Below, in pieces: positions 1-8,330 of a stretch of DNA of 64,000 nt (its first letter is position 1; each line of letters opens with the position of its first letter). Source of the stretch: Vitreimonas flagellata (GTDB taxonomy: Bacteria; Pseudomonadota; Alphaproteobacteria; Caulobacterales; Aquidulcibacteraceae). The DNA lies in NCBI RefSeq assembly GCF_004634425.1, contig NZ_SBJL01000005.1, positions 186,001 to 250,000 on the forward strand. The letters are read 5' to 3'. The notes below the pieces were generated by a model. The model ran no database searches. It was given only the letters and a program-made list of their open reading frames with translations, and was not told where the DNA came from. Position numbers and translations under genes: made by a program.

Positions 1-1
1 G

Positions 2-535
2 CAGGCGAGCTTGCGCCAGAGCATCGCGTTGGTGCCGCAAGACCCGGCGCTGTTTCACCGCTCGTTGCGTGAGAACATCGCTTACGCGCGGCCGGATGCG
101 TCGCTGGAAGAAATCATCGACGCGGCCAAACGGGCGCGGGCGCATGATTTCATCGAGAAGCTGCCGCAAGCCTACGACACGGAAGTGGGCGAGCGCGGCG
201 TGAAGCTGTCGGGCGGCGAACGTCAGCGCGTCGCGTTGGCGCGGGCCTTCCTCGCGAACACGCCGATCCTGATCCTCGACGAAGCGACGTCATCGCTCGA
301 CGTGGCGACGGAGCGCGAGGTGCAGGCGGCGATGGCGGAGTTGAAACAAGGGCGCACCACGATCGTGATTGCGCACCGCTTGAGCACCATCCGCGAAGCC
401 GATCGCATCCTGGTGTTCGAGCAAGGTCGTATCGTCGAGCAAGGCAAGCACGCCGAGCTGATCGCCGGGCATGGGCTCTACGCCAAGCTCAACGCGATGA
501 GCCGGGGCGATATGTTGGCGGATGAGGCGGCTTAG
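2..535 (+). CDS. ABC transporter ATP-binding domain (MsbA/exporter type), 3' part only
   Basis: This is the C-terminal 177 residues of an ABC exporter ATPase; the gene starts left of the window, because the frame is open to base 2. Seen: a Q-loop region (LVPQDPALFHRS), the signature LSGGERQRVALARA, Walker B ILILDEATSSLD and an H-loop IAHRLSTI. In this family the domain hydrolyses ATP to drive export by a fused six-helix membrane domain, which lies outside the window. The sequence resembles MsbA/Atm1-type homodimeric exporters, which handle lipids or glutathione-like compounds; the substrate cannot be told from this fragment. There is no obvious terminator after the stop. Confidence 0.93.
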   Translation, partial: QASLRQSIALVPQDPALFHRSLRENIAYARPDASLEEIIDAAKRARAHDFIEKLPQAYDTEVGERGVKLSGGERQRVALARAFLANTPILILDEATSSLDVATEREVQAAMAELKQGRTTIVIAHRLSTIREADRILVFEQGRIVEQGKHAELIAGHGLYAKLNAMSRGDMLADEAA

Positions 536-558
536 GCCGCCTTGCCCTGCTTTCCCGA

Positions 559-630
559 TCAATAGCTCGGGCCGACGGCGTCAAACTGGAAGAACGCCAT
601 CAGCGCGGTGAGCGCGAGCATGATCCAGCT
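559..630 (-). pseudogene. In-frame hydrophobic tail after the amber codon of the upstream gene
   Basis: After the TAG at 631-633 the same frame continues for 23 codons to TGA (559-561). The peptide begins SWIML and contains a helix-like stretch (LALTALMAFFQF). It reads as the lost last membrane helix of the preceding protein. It also contains its own ATG (621), giving a 20-residue peptide, but no convincing ribosome binding site precedes that ATG. Possible readings are a real nonsense mutation, a sequencing error, or readthrough. Confidence 0.45.
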
Positions 631-921
631 CTAATAGCGTGTCGGAATGAAGAAGAGGCTGCCGGCGCTCGGGCGCACTGCGACGCGCTCGCCGGTGCGT
701 TCATCGATGAACGTCCGGCTCTCGCGTCGCACGCGCCAACGCGTCAGCAAGATCATGCCAACAGCAGCTAACACGCCGCCGACGATAATGCCTGCCGAAT
801 TGGCGGGGCCAGACGGCATGGCGAATTGCGTCATGAGCGCGTCGCCCGCCGCAAATGCGATCACCAAGCCAATGAAGGCGATGATGACGACGCCAATACC
901 CCAACCTGACCAGATAAGCAT
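631..921 (-). CDS. Small membrane protein, probably truncated by an amber codon
   Basis: This is a 96-residue protein starting at the ATG at 921. Two hydrophobic helices (about residues 6-28 and 44-60) are followed by a basic turn (RWRVRRE) and a soluble part ending FFIPTRY. The frame stops at TAG (631-633) but stays open for 23 more codons, which encode a third hydrophobic segment (see 559-630). From memory, small bacterial membrane proteins of this type carry a sequence like HSLFFIPMxYW followed by a last helix, so the TAG probably replaces a Trp codon. The function is unknown. It lies downstream of gshA, with a 59-bp gap. Confidence 0.6.
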   Translation of the reverse strand: MLIWSGWGIGVVIIAFIGLVIAFAAGDALMTQFAMPSGPANSAGIIVGGVLAAVGMILLTRWRVRRESRTFIDERTGERVAVRPSAGSLFFIPTRY

Positions 922-980
922 GATGGGTCCCCACTCTGAGAGGGAAGCTCCCCATAGCTGGCTGCAGTGTGAAGCGCCGG

Positions 981-2348
981 CTAGTACGCGCACGCCTCGA
1001 ACACGCGGCGGACGTCGCCGCCCCATTCGGTTTTGTAGCGTTCGATCAGGCGCTCGGCTGGCGTGACGCCGGTGGAGGCGATGTCATCCAGCTCGGTCAA
1101 GAAATGCGTTTCGTCTTGGCCGCTGGAATCGGTGATGCCGCGCGATTTCAAACCTTGGCGCGCGATGGCGAGCGTGGCTTGAGCGATATCGCGGGCGCTG
1201 TTGCCGCGGATGGGCGCGCGTAGGCCCAGGAACGGCACGGTGCGGCGGAGGCTCTCGCGATCTTCCGCCGTCCAACTCTTCACCAGCGACCACGCCGCTT
1301 CGAGTGCTGCGTCGTCATAGAGAAGCCCCGCCCAGAACGCGGGCAGCGCGCAGAGGCGCGACCAGGGACCTGAATCCGCGCCGCGCATCTCAAGATACGT
1401 TTTCAAACGCACTTCGGGGAAAATCGTGGTGAGGTGGTCTTCCCAATCCTGCGCGGTGGGGCGCTCGCCGGGAAGGACGGGCATCTTGCCGTCCATGAAG
1501 GCGCGGAAGCTCTGGCCCGCGCAATCAATGTACTTGCCGTTGCGATAGACGAAATACATCGGCACATCGAGCGCGTACTGGGCGTAGCGCTCAAAGCCCA
1601 TGCCGTCTTCGAACACGAAGGGCAGCATGCCGGTGCGATCGGGATCGGTGTCGCTCCATATGTGGCCGCGATAGGAGAGGAAGCCGTTCAAGCGGCCTTC
1701 AGCGAAGGGCGAGGCGGCGAAGAGCGCGGTGGCGATTGGCTGCAAGGCGAGGCCGACGCGAAACTTTTTCACCATGTCGGCTTCGGAGCCGAAGTCCAAA
1801 TTCACTTGCACGGTGGAGGAGCGGAACATCATCTGGCGCCCGAGGCGGCCGACCTTGGCCATATAGTCCCGCATGATCTTGTAGCGGCCCTTCGGCATGA
1901 TCGGCGTTTCTTCGAGCGACCAGATCGGCGAGAAGCCCATGCCCAAGAACGCAATGCCAAGCTTGCCGGCGACGTCGCGCAATTGCGCGAGGTGCGAACC
2001 GGTTTCCGAACACGTCTGGTGCAGATGTTCGAGCGGCGCTCCGGAGAGTTCGAACTGACCGCCCGGCTCAAGCGTGATCGAGGCCATGCCCTGCTTCAGC
2101 GCGATCGTGTTCTCGCCTTCCTTGATGCGCTGCCAGCCATAAGTGTCAGCCAAGCCGTTCAGCAACGCGCCAATGCCGCGCTCGCCTTCGTAGGGGACGG
2201 GCTCAAGCGTATCTTTGTAGAAGGCGAACTTCTCGTGTTCGGTGCCGATGCGCCAAGTCGAGCGATCCGGCTTCGGACCCTTCTCGAAATGCGCGACGAG
2301 ATCGCGGAAGCCCGTCAGCGGCGGGGCTTGTTCTTTGGTGTCGGCCAA
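981..2348 (-). CDS. gshA: Glutamate--cysteine ligase
   Basis: This enzyme catalyses the first, ATP-dependent step of glutathione synthesis, joining glutamate and cysteine in the cytoplasm. It has 455 residues, the size of the alphaproteobacterial/plant-type GCS2 family. Recognisable segments are [12 protein letters not shown] near the N-terminus, a Gly-rich [10 protein letters not shown] segment and [14 protein letters not shown] chose the TTG at 2346-2348 as start because GGAGG lies 6 bases upstream and the product then begins MADTKEQ; the open frame extends 26 codons further without support. It follows rsmE on the same strand with a 68-bp gap, so the two are probably cotranscribed. Confidence 0.93.
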   Translation of the reverse strand: MADTKEQAPPLTGFRDLVAHFEKGPKPDRSTWRIGTEHEKFAFYKDTLEPVPYEGERGIGALLNGLADTYGWQRIKEGENTIALKQGMASITLEPGGQFELSGAPLEHLHQTCSETGSHLAQLRDVAGKLGIAFLGMGFSPIWSLEETPIMPKGRYKIMRDYMAKVGRLGRQMMFRSSTVQVNLDFGSEADMVKKFRVGLALQPIATALFAASPFAEGRLNGFLSYRGHIWSDTDPDRTGMLPFVFEDGMGFERYAQYALDVPMYFVYRNGKYIDCAGQSFRAFMDGKMPVLPGERPTAQDWEDHLTTIFPEVRLKTYLEMRGADSGPWSRLCALPAFWAGLLYDDAALEAAWSLVKSWTAEDRESLRRTVPFLGLRAPIRGNSARDIAQATLAIARQGLKSRGITDSSGQDETHFLTELDDIASTGVTPAERLIERYKTEWGGDVRRVFEACAY

Positions 2349-2416
2349 GCGCTTCCTCCGGCAGGCTCTGTGGCGGGCATGTGGAGGCTTTGTGGCCGTT
2401 CCGCAAGCGCCTACCC

Positions 2417-3178
2417 CTACCGCCAATCACCCCAGGCTGATTGCACAACGCTTAACGCAGCGATGGCGGCGGTTTCGGCGCGCAATATTCGCGGGCCAAG
2501 CGACACGGCAATGACATGAGTCAAAGAGCGCAACATGCGGCGCTCCTCAGGTGTGAAGCCGCCCTCGGGGCCGATGAGCAGGGCGAGGCGTTCGGCCTTA
2601 ACCTTTTGCAGCGCGTCGAGGATGGGTGCGGCGCGGCCGGTGTCGCCGCCCCAGGGCGCGCTCGCATCGTCACCGGCTTCGTCGGCATAGATCAAAGGGC
2701 GTGACGCATCCCAGCCGTCGAGTGCGCGGGCGAGTGAAAGTGGTTCGCAAATTTCCGGCGCATCGAAGCGTTCGGTCTGCTCGGCGGATTCGCGGGCGAT
2801 GCTTTGCAGACGATCGACGCGCACGGTTTCGGCGATGGTGCGTTGCGTGATGACGGGGCGGATGCGGCGCACGCCTAGCTCGGTGGCTTTCTCCACTATG
2901 AGATCGGTAGCGTGGCGTTTGACCGGCGCAAAGAGAAGATCCAGATCGGGCGCCTCGCGCGGCTCGCGTATCAACGCTTCAACGCGCACGCGCATGCCGC
3001 GCTTCGTCTTGGCGCTGACGCTCGCGCGCCATTCGCCGTGGCGCGCATTGAACACACGCAAGCCGTCGCCAGCATCAAGCCGCAGCACCGTGCCCACATG
3101 GCGCGCCTGCGCTTCGTCCAGCGCGATCTCGGCGCCGGGCTCAAGCTTCTGATCTATCAAGAGACGCGGATTGGCCAT
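2417..3178 (-). CDS. rsmE: 16S rRNA (uracil(1498)-N(3))-methyltransferase
   Basis: This SPOUT-class methyltransferase modifies U1498 of 16S rRNA using SAM. It has 253 residues, typical for RsmE. The trefoil-knot motifs are clear near the C-terminus: [13 protein letters not shown] and [17 protein letters not shown]. An N-terminal PUA-like region contains the usual [14 protein letters not shown] segment. The start at 3178 (MANPRLL) is chosen over a frame reaching 3262 because it matches family length and AAGG precedes it. It heads the probable rsmE-gshA operon and is divergent from the GNAT gene, with an 82-bp gap. Confidence 0.93.
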   Translation of the reverse strand: MANPRLLIDQKLEPGAEIALDEAQARHVGTVLRLDAGDGLRVFNARHGEWRASVSAKTKRGMRVRVEALIREPREAPDLDLLFAPVKRHATDLIVEKATELGVRRIRPVITQRTIAETVRVDRLQSIARESAEQTERFDAPEICEPLSLARALDGWDASRPLIYADEAGDDASAPWGGDTGRAAPILDALQKVKAERLALLIGPEGGFTPEERRMLRSLTHVIAVSLGPRILRAETAAIAALSVVQSAWGDWR

Positions 3179-3260
3179 GCGCCTTGCTGCCTTGCCGCTG
3201 AGGGCTTGGCAACGGCGCCTGATCGTTGCGCGGCCTGCGTGGCCACTGCATGGTGCGCTC

Positions 3261-3794
3261 ATGGTTCAGGCGCTCAAGCATTCGCTGCTGACGCCGCGTA
3301 TGCGGCTGGAGCCGGTGACGCCGGCGCTCGCGGAAGCGGCGCGCGCAGGGCAGGCGGCGTTCGCGGACGTGCTGGGCGCGGATGCGCCGTCCGATTGGTG
3401 CGCTGCGAGTTTGGGTTTGGTGGCGCGTTCGATCTCCCACGCTTGGGGCCCAGCGCCGGCGCCGACGCGCGTTGTTGCAGTGCACCGTGATAATTTCTGT
3501 GTCGTCGGCGACGTGCGTTTTGAGCCCTCGCTTCGCGCCGCGCGCGAATTCGAGATCGGCTACGGCGTCGCGCGCAGTCAGCGCCGGCAAGGCTATGCGG
3601 TTGAAGCCGCCGGCGCTGTGATCGACTGGCTTTTCGACGATGCGGGCGTCGAAACCATCATTGCCGGCTGCGATTCAGGCAATCTCGCCTCAGTGCGCAC
3701 CCTGCGCCGGCTGGGCTTCTGGCTGGATTCCACCCCCGGTCAGACCTTCTGGTGGACCATGACCCCCGAACTCCGTTCAGCGACGCACGCTTGA
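3261..3794 (+). CDS. GNAT family N-acetyltransferase
   Basis: This is a 177-residue RimJ/RimL-like acetyltransferase. The acetyl-CoA loop is visible as RSQRRQGYAVEAAGA, followed by the usual ASVRTLRRLGFW segment. GNAT enzymes move an acetyl group from acetyl-CoA to an amine of a protein, antibiotic or metabolite; the substrate here is unknown. I took the ATG at 3261 as start because an earlier frame would run into the divergent rsmE start; an internal Met (MRLEPVTP) is also possible. No partner gene follows closely. Confidence 0.8.
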   Translation: MVQALKHSLLTPRMRLEPVTPALAEAARAGQAAFADVLGADAPSDWCAASLGLVARSISHAWGPAPAPTRVVAVHRDNFCVVGDVRFEPSLRAAREFEIGYGVARSQRRQGYAVEAAGAVIDWLFDDAGVETIIAGCDSGNLASVRTLRRLGFWLDSTPGQTFWWTMTPELRSATHA

Positions 3795-3871
3795 CGCAAG
3801 GCGCGCGGCGCGGCTTGTCTGTCCGCCAAGTAAGGGAGGGCGCCCGGGCAGGGCAGCCCAGGGGATTGTAA

Positions 3872-5599
3872 ATGACAGACCAAACCGCCGGCGCTGGCGC
3901 CGACGAAAAGACGTTCATGGGCCACCCGCGTGGCCTTGTGACCCTGTTCTTCACCGAGATGTGGGAGCGCTTCTCCTTCTACGGCATGCGCGCGCTGCTG
4001 GTGATCTATCTCACTCAGCACTTCCTCTTTTCCGACGACAAAGCGCAGGGCCTCTACGGCGCGTACGCTGCGCTTGTGTATCTGATCCCCGTTATCGGCG
4101 GCGTGATCGCCGACCGTTTTTTGGGCTCTCGCAAAGCCGTCACCATCGGCGCCGTCTTCCTTGTGCTCGGGCACTTTGGCATGGCCTTCGAGGGCCGCGG
4201 CTCTGTGCAAGAGATCACCTTTGCGGGTGAGACCTTCGACATTATCTCCGAAGGCCGTGGCGAAGAGCGCGAACTCTTCCTCGTTGCACCTGGCGAGGTT
4301 CGTTACCCTGTCACCTTCTCGGCCGAGGGCATGGCAATCGAAGGCGCGGCGGACGCCTTTCCCGCGATGGTGCCGACCGCCGATTACGCGCTCAGCACGC
4401 GCCCCGACTTTATGAACCTGGGTGGGCTCTCGATCCCATACGAGCAGATCCTGTACCTCTCGCTCGCCTTCATCATCATTGGCGTCGGCTTCTTGAAGGC
4501 CAACATCTCGACCACGGTCGGCGCGCTCTATGCGCCCGGCGATCCGCGCCGCGACGGCGGCTTCACCATCTTTTACATGGGCATCAATCTCGGCGCCTTC
4601 CTGGCGACCTTGGCGTGCGGCTATCTCGGCCAAACCTATGGCTGGGCCTACGGTTTCGGCCTCGCCGGCATCGGCATGACCTTCGGCCTGATCCAATATT
4701 TGATGGGCCAGAAATGGCTGAAAGGTAGGGCTGAACCGCCGAAGCCGATCTCGGCCACCTTCGAAGGCCTCTTCTGGATTCTCGGCCTCGTCGCCGTGAT
4801 CCCGGCTTGGCTGCTCGTGCAGCAAACTGAGCTGATGGAAACGGCGTTGCCGATCCTGGTGCCAGGCCTGTTCGCCGCCGTAATCGCGTTTGCGCTCATC
4901 GGTTTCAAAGGCTTGGAACGCACGCAGATGCTCGCGGCGCTGATCATGATTATCTTCAGCGTCATCTTCTGGATGCTGTTTGAGCAGGCGGGCTCTTCGC
5001 TTTCGCTGTTCGCGGAACGCAACACCGACCTCACGGTCGTGCCAGGCGTGACGATGACGGCGGCGCAGACACAAAGCTTCAATGCCGGCTATATCGTGCT
5101 CTTGGCCCTGCCGTTCAGCGCGATGTGGATTTGGCTGGCGAAGCGGAAGATGGAGCCGTCCACGCCGGTGAAGTTCGCGCTTGGCCTGATCCAAGTCGGC
5201 CTCGGCTTCTTCATCCTCGTTGCCGGTGCGCAATTCGCTGGCGACGACTTCAAGGTGCCGTTGATCTTCCTGGCGCTGCTCTATCTGCTGCACACAACGG
5301 GCGAGCTGTTCCTATCGCCGGTTGGTCTGTCGATGATCACCAAACTCTCGCCGGCGCGCGTTGTCGGCTTGATGATGGGCGTGTGGTTCTTGTCGTCCTC
5401 GCTCGCGCACATTCTCGCGGCGATCATCGCGCAACAAACATCGTCGGACACAGTCGCGGGCCAAGTCGTTGACCTTGGCGCGCAGCTCAACACCTACGTA
5501 ACGACCTTCCAACAGGTCGGCATGTGGGGCATCGCAGCGGGCGTCATCCTGCTCGCGATCTCGCCCTTCCTGAAAAAATGGATGGGCGACGTTCGTTAA
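3872..5599 (+). CDS. POT/PTR2 family proton-dependent oligopeptide transporter
   Basis: This 575-residue MFS-type inner-membrane protein couples di- and tripeptide uptake to proton entry. The PTR2 signature is near the N-terminus (FFTEMWERFSFYGMRALL), and GFLKANISTTVG and FTIFYMGINLGA are the second family signature. Between TM3 and TM4 (residues about 107-190) there is an extra mostly soluble stretch that the E. coli Dtp transporters lack. The ATG at 3872 opens directly into the family N-terminus. A strong hairpin terminator follows at 5623-5658, so the gene is probably monocistronic. Confidence 0.92.
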   Translation: MTDQTAGAGADEKTFMGHPRGLVTLFFTEMWERFSFYGMRALLVIYLTQHFLFSDDKAQGLYGAYAALVYLIPVIGGVIADRFLGSRKAVTIGAVFLVLGHFGMAFEGRGSVQEITFAGETFDIISEGRGEERELFLVAPGEVRYPVTFSAEGMAIEGAADAFPAMVPTADYALSTRPDFMNLGGLSIPYEQILYLSLAFIIIGVGFLKANISTTVGALYAPGDPRRDGGFTIFYMGINLGAFLATLACGYLGQTYGWAYGFGLAGIGMTFGLIQYLMGQKWLKGRAEPPKPISATFEGLFWILGLVAVIPAWLLVQQTELMETALPILVPGLFAAVIAFALIGFKGLERTQMLAALIMIIFSVIFWMLFEQAGSSLSLFAERNTDLTVVPGVTMTAAQTQSFNAGYIVLLALPFSAMWIWLAKRKMEPSTPVKFALGLIQVGLGFFILVAGAQFAGDDFKVPLIFLALLYLLHTTGELFLSPVGLSMITKLSPARVVGLMMGVWFLSSSLAHILAAIIAQQTSSDTVAGQVVDLGAQLNTYVTTFQQVGMWGIAAGVILLAISPFLKKWMGDVR

Positions 5600-5610
5600 T
5601 CAAAAATGCA

Positions 5611-5658
5611 ATAAAAACAAATACTCGCTGGTCCGAGAGGGCCGGCGAGTGTGTTTTT
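5611..5658 (+). terminator. Rho-independent terminator after the POT transporter gene
   Basis: A 12-bp stem with G-U pairs (ACTCGCTGGTCC / GGGCCGGCGAGT, 5623-5650) closes a GAGA loop and is followed by a run of five T. A-rich sequence on the left side could let it act weakly in the other direction too. Confidence 0.85.
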
Positions 5659-5862
5659 GGACAAAGTGCGGACGAGGCGCCGTCAAGGCGTTGCGCCAAG
5701 ATTTTTTTCCGGCTTGTGTGTGGGCGGACGGGGGCCGCTGGCCGCCGACTGGCCGTTAACCAAAAAGACACGATCGCCGCAAAGCGGAGCGAGTCCAGCC
5801 GGGTTTGGTCTCTATGAAAGTGAGTCTCGGTCGCGCTCTCTAGCGACCAGATGGAGGTGATC

Positions 5863-7245
5863 ATGGCCCGGCCGCGCACGACCCGCTCCAAGAGGAAGCC
5901 CGTTGAGGCTCCGGGGCAGGGATTGCGCCCAGAAGTCATGGACTTACTGCTCGGCTATAGCTCGGAGGACAAAAGAGAGCCGATCGGCTTTGGCGCGCCG
6001 CGCGTCGCTGATACCGCCCTCGAAAGCCAATCGCCGATCCTCTATGGCGAGGACCGGCATCTGCTTACCATCGCGCCGACCGGCGCCGGCAAGGGCCGCG
6101 GCGTCATTATCCCGAACCTGCTGCGCTTTGAGGGCTCGGTCATCGTCATCGACCCGAAGGGCGAGACTTGGCACTGCACCCATCGCCGCCGGAAGGAGAT
6201 GGGCCAGGAGGTGCGCCTGCTCGATCCGTTCGGGGCCGTTTCCAAAAAAACCGACAGCCTGAACCCGTTCGACCTGTTCGACCGCCCTGGCGCGCTACTG
6301 GACGCGGATTCTGAAATGCTGGCCTCGCTGCTGGCCGGCGATGTCGGCTTCCACAAGGAGCCCTTCTGGGACAATTGGGGCCGCTCGCTGATGTCGGGCG
6401 TGATCGCCGCCGTCGCCGAGACCTCGACCAAGAGCGAGCGTCATTTCGGCAAGGTCCGCGAAATCCTGATGAGCGACGATGCGGTCTATAACCTCGCTGC
6501 CTTGATCGAGAGCCACGACAATCTCAATCGCTTGTCGAAGCAGAACATCAGCTCGTTCCTACCGATCACGGAGCAGACGCGCTCGGGCATTCTGTCGACG
6601 GCGCAATCGTATCTGAAGGTCGTGAATTCGGATTCGGCGCTGCGTTCGTTGTCGCGCTCGACGATATCGCTCGATGCGGTGCGCAAGGGCGATCCGATGA
6701 CGATCTACATCGTCATCCCGCCGGATAAGCTCGAAAGCCACGGCGCACTGCTGCGGCTTTGGGTCGGCGCGTTGATGCTGACGGTGATGGGCCGCAAGCG
6801 TCGGCCGAAGCGCTCGACGCTTTTCCTGCTGGATGAGTGCGCGCAGCTCGGCGAATTCGGGCCGCTGCGTCAGTCGATGACGCTGCTGCGCGGCTATGGC
6901 TTGCAAGTGTGGCCATTCTTCCAGGATCTGAGCCAGCTGCAGCGGCTCTATCCGAAAGATTGGCGCACCATCTTCAACAATGCCGGCGTGTTCCAGCTGT
7001 TCGGCGTCGCCAATCATTTGATGGCCAAGGAAAGCGCGGAGCTGATCGGCGACATCAACGCCGATACGTTGCGTGCGATGACGAAGGATCGTCAGATCAT
7101 CGCCGTCTCGAACGAAAAAGCGATGAGTGCGCGTCTGCCGGATTATCTGATGGATGCGCCCTTTGCGGGCCAGTTCGACGCGAACCCGATGTTCGAGACC
7201 GATACGCCTAGTGCTGCGAAACGTCGGCCGCCCCGCGGTCGGTAA
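5863..7245 (+). CDS. TraG/VirD4-like type IV coupling ATPase, orphan, without N-terminal membrane segments
   Basis: This 460-residue P-loop ATPase belongs to the conjugative coupling protein family. Seen: Walker A APTGAGKGRG (about residue 71), the VirD4-type segment GSVIVIDPKGETW, Walker B LFLLDEC (Asp about 324) and the following GLQVWPFFQDLSQLQ. Family members bring DNA or protein substrates to a type IV secretion channel. VirD4/TraG proteins usually have two N-terminal membrane helices and about 600 residues; this one starts soluble and basic, and no secretion, relaxase or mobilisation gene is nearby. The start at 5863 is fixed by a near-perfect Shine-Dalgarno, GGAGGTGATC, directly before it. 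The role is unknown. Confidence 0.88.
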   Translation: MARPRTTRSKRKPVEAPGQGLRPEVMDLLLGYSSEDKREPIGFGAPRVADTALESQSPILYGEDRHLLTIAPTGAGKGRGVIIPNLLRFEGSVIVIDPKGETWHCTHRRRKEMGQEVRLLDPFGAVSKKTDSLNPFDLFDRPGALLDADSEMLASLLAGDVGFHKEPFWDNWGRSLMSGVIAAVAETSTKSERHFGKVREILMSDDAVYNLAALIESHDNLNRLSKQNISSFLPITEQTRSGILSTAQSYLKVVNSDSALRSLSRSTISLDAVRKGDPMTIYIVIPPDKLESHGALLRLWVGALMLTVMGRKRRPKRSTLFLLDECAQLGEFGPLRQSMTLLRGYGLQVWPFFQDLSQLQRLYPKDWRTIFNNAGVFQLFGVANHLMAKESAELIGDINADTLRAMTKDRQIIAVSNEKAMSARLPDYLMDAPFAGQFDANPMFETDTPSAAKRRPPRGR

Positions 7246-7348
7246 CGAGTTGAACCGCCGGCTCACCGCCGGTTTCTTCTAGCCATGCCCGGCGCCGCCG
7301 CAGAAACGCGCGCGGCGACACCAGTGCAAAAGGCCGGCGGTTCATCCC

Positions 7349-8278
7349 CTAATTCTGAGCGGCGCGCTGGCGCGCCAGCTCCGCGCGGAATGCTTGCTCC
7401 AGCGCCGCATTGAATGCGGGCAGCGCATTCGCATCCACAAACGCATTGGCGTCGCCGGCGATCTGGCGTGCGCGACGTTCTTCCAAATCCATCATGCTCG
7501 GATGATTTGTAAGCAGCACGTCTGCTTCGATCGTGCGGAAACGCGCGAACGTGGATTCAAAGTCGGCAACGATGTTGGGATAGGCGGGCGGCGCCAGGCT
7601 TTGTCCGGCGACGGTGGCGCTGCAATGGAAGAGGGCGCGGTGCGTTGCGCCATCCGCGCCCGCGACATCCATCAGCCATGAGGTGCAGCCCGGCGTATGG
7701 CCGGGCGTGATCAGCGCTGTGAGCGTAACGCCGCCGAGCCTCAGCGTTTCATTGTCGGCGATCACGCGATCGACGCGGATGGGCGGGAAGGCGAGGTCTT
7801 CCGACGGGCCATAAGGAAAGCGGCCCGCCTCAAGGGCGCCGCGATCCGCCTCGGAAGCAACCATTTGCGCGCCGCTTGCTAATTGCAGCCGCGCGAGGCC
7901 AGCCGCGTGATCGACATGCGCATGACTGTTCAGCAGATAGCGGACATCGCGCATGTGAAAGCCAAGTCGCTCGACATTGGCGATGATCTGCGGCGCCGTT
8001 TGTGCGAAGGCGCCGTCGAGCAGAATATGCCCGTCCGGCGTTGTGATCAGATACGCGCTGATGCCCTCGGCGCCGACATAATAGATGTTGCCGATCACGT
8101 TGAACGGTTCGATCGGATTGTTCCACGCACCCCAATCATCGCTCAGCGCTTCGCCTTCAGCCGCGGCGACCTGTGCTTCGCTGGCGAGGGGAGCGGCGCG
8201 CGGAGTCTCAGCTACAGGCGCGGGCGCGGCGCATGCACCGAGAAGAACGAGAGCGAATGCGGCGTTGCGAATTGTCAT
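7349..8278 (-). CDS. Subclass B3 metallo-beta-lactamase, putative lipoprotein
   Basis: This 309-residue MBL-fold enzyme has the B3 zinc site: H119-A-H121-V-D123-H124, then H194 in TPGHTPGC and H259 in LLTNHP. B3 enzymes hydrolyse beta-lactams, often including carbapenems, in the periplasm. The N-terminus is a signal sequence with a lipobox-like LLGAC (Cys16), so membrane anchoring is likely. Family knowledge supports beta-lactamase as the first call; a lactonase or other MBL hydrolase remains possible because only motifs were read. It sits downstream of a TonB-dependent receptor on the same strand, with a 52-bp gap. Confidence 0.85.
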   Translation of the reverse strand: MTIRNAAFALVLLGACAAPAPVAETPRAAPLASEAQVAAAEGEALSDDWGAWNNPIEPFNVIGNIYYVGAEGISAYLITTPDGHILLDGAFAQTAPQIIANVERLGFHMRDVRYLLNSHAHVDHAAGLARLQLASGAQMVASEADRGALEAGRFPYGPSEDLAFPPIRVDRVIADNETLRLGGVTLTALITPGHTPGCTSWLMDVAGADGATHRALFHCSATVAGQSLAPPAYPNIVADFESTFARFRTIEADVLLTNHPSMMDLEERRARQIAGDANAFVDANALPAFNAALEQAFRAELARQRAAQN

Positions 8279-8330
8279 GAGCGCGGTGTAGCGAGCGCGC
8301 GCACGCCTCGCAACACTGCGTCTCGCAAGC

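Noticed and set aside
1434-2519. 361-codon plus-strand frame opposite gshA
   Set aside because: Antisense shadow of gshA with no recognisable domain or start signal.
3740-5293. 517-codon open frame on the minus strand opposite the POT transporter
   Set aside because: Its product is rich in Glu, Arg, His and Gln with no domain, as expected for an antisense frame of a GC-rich membrane protein gene. The plus strand encodes a clear transporter.
5863-7245. Integrated conjugative element around the TraG-like gene
   Set aside because: No integrase, relaxase, mating-pair genes, tRNA target or direct-repeat attachment sites were seen on either side.
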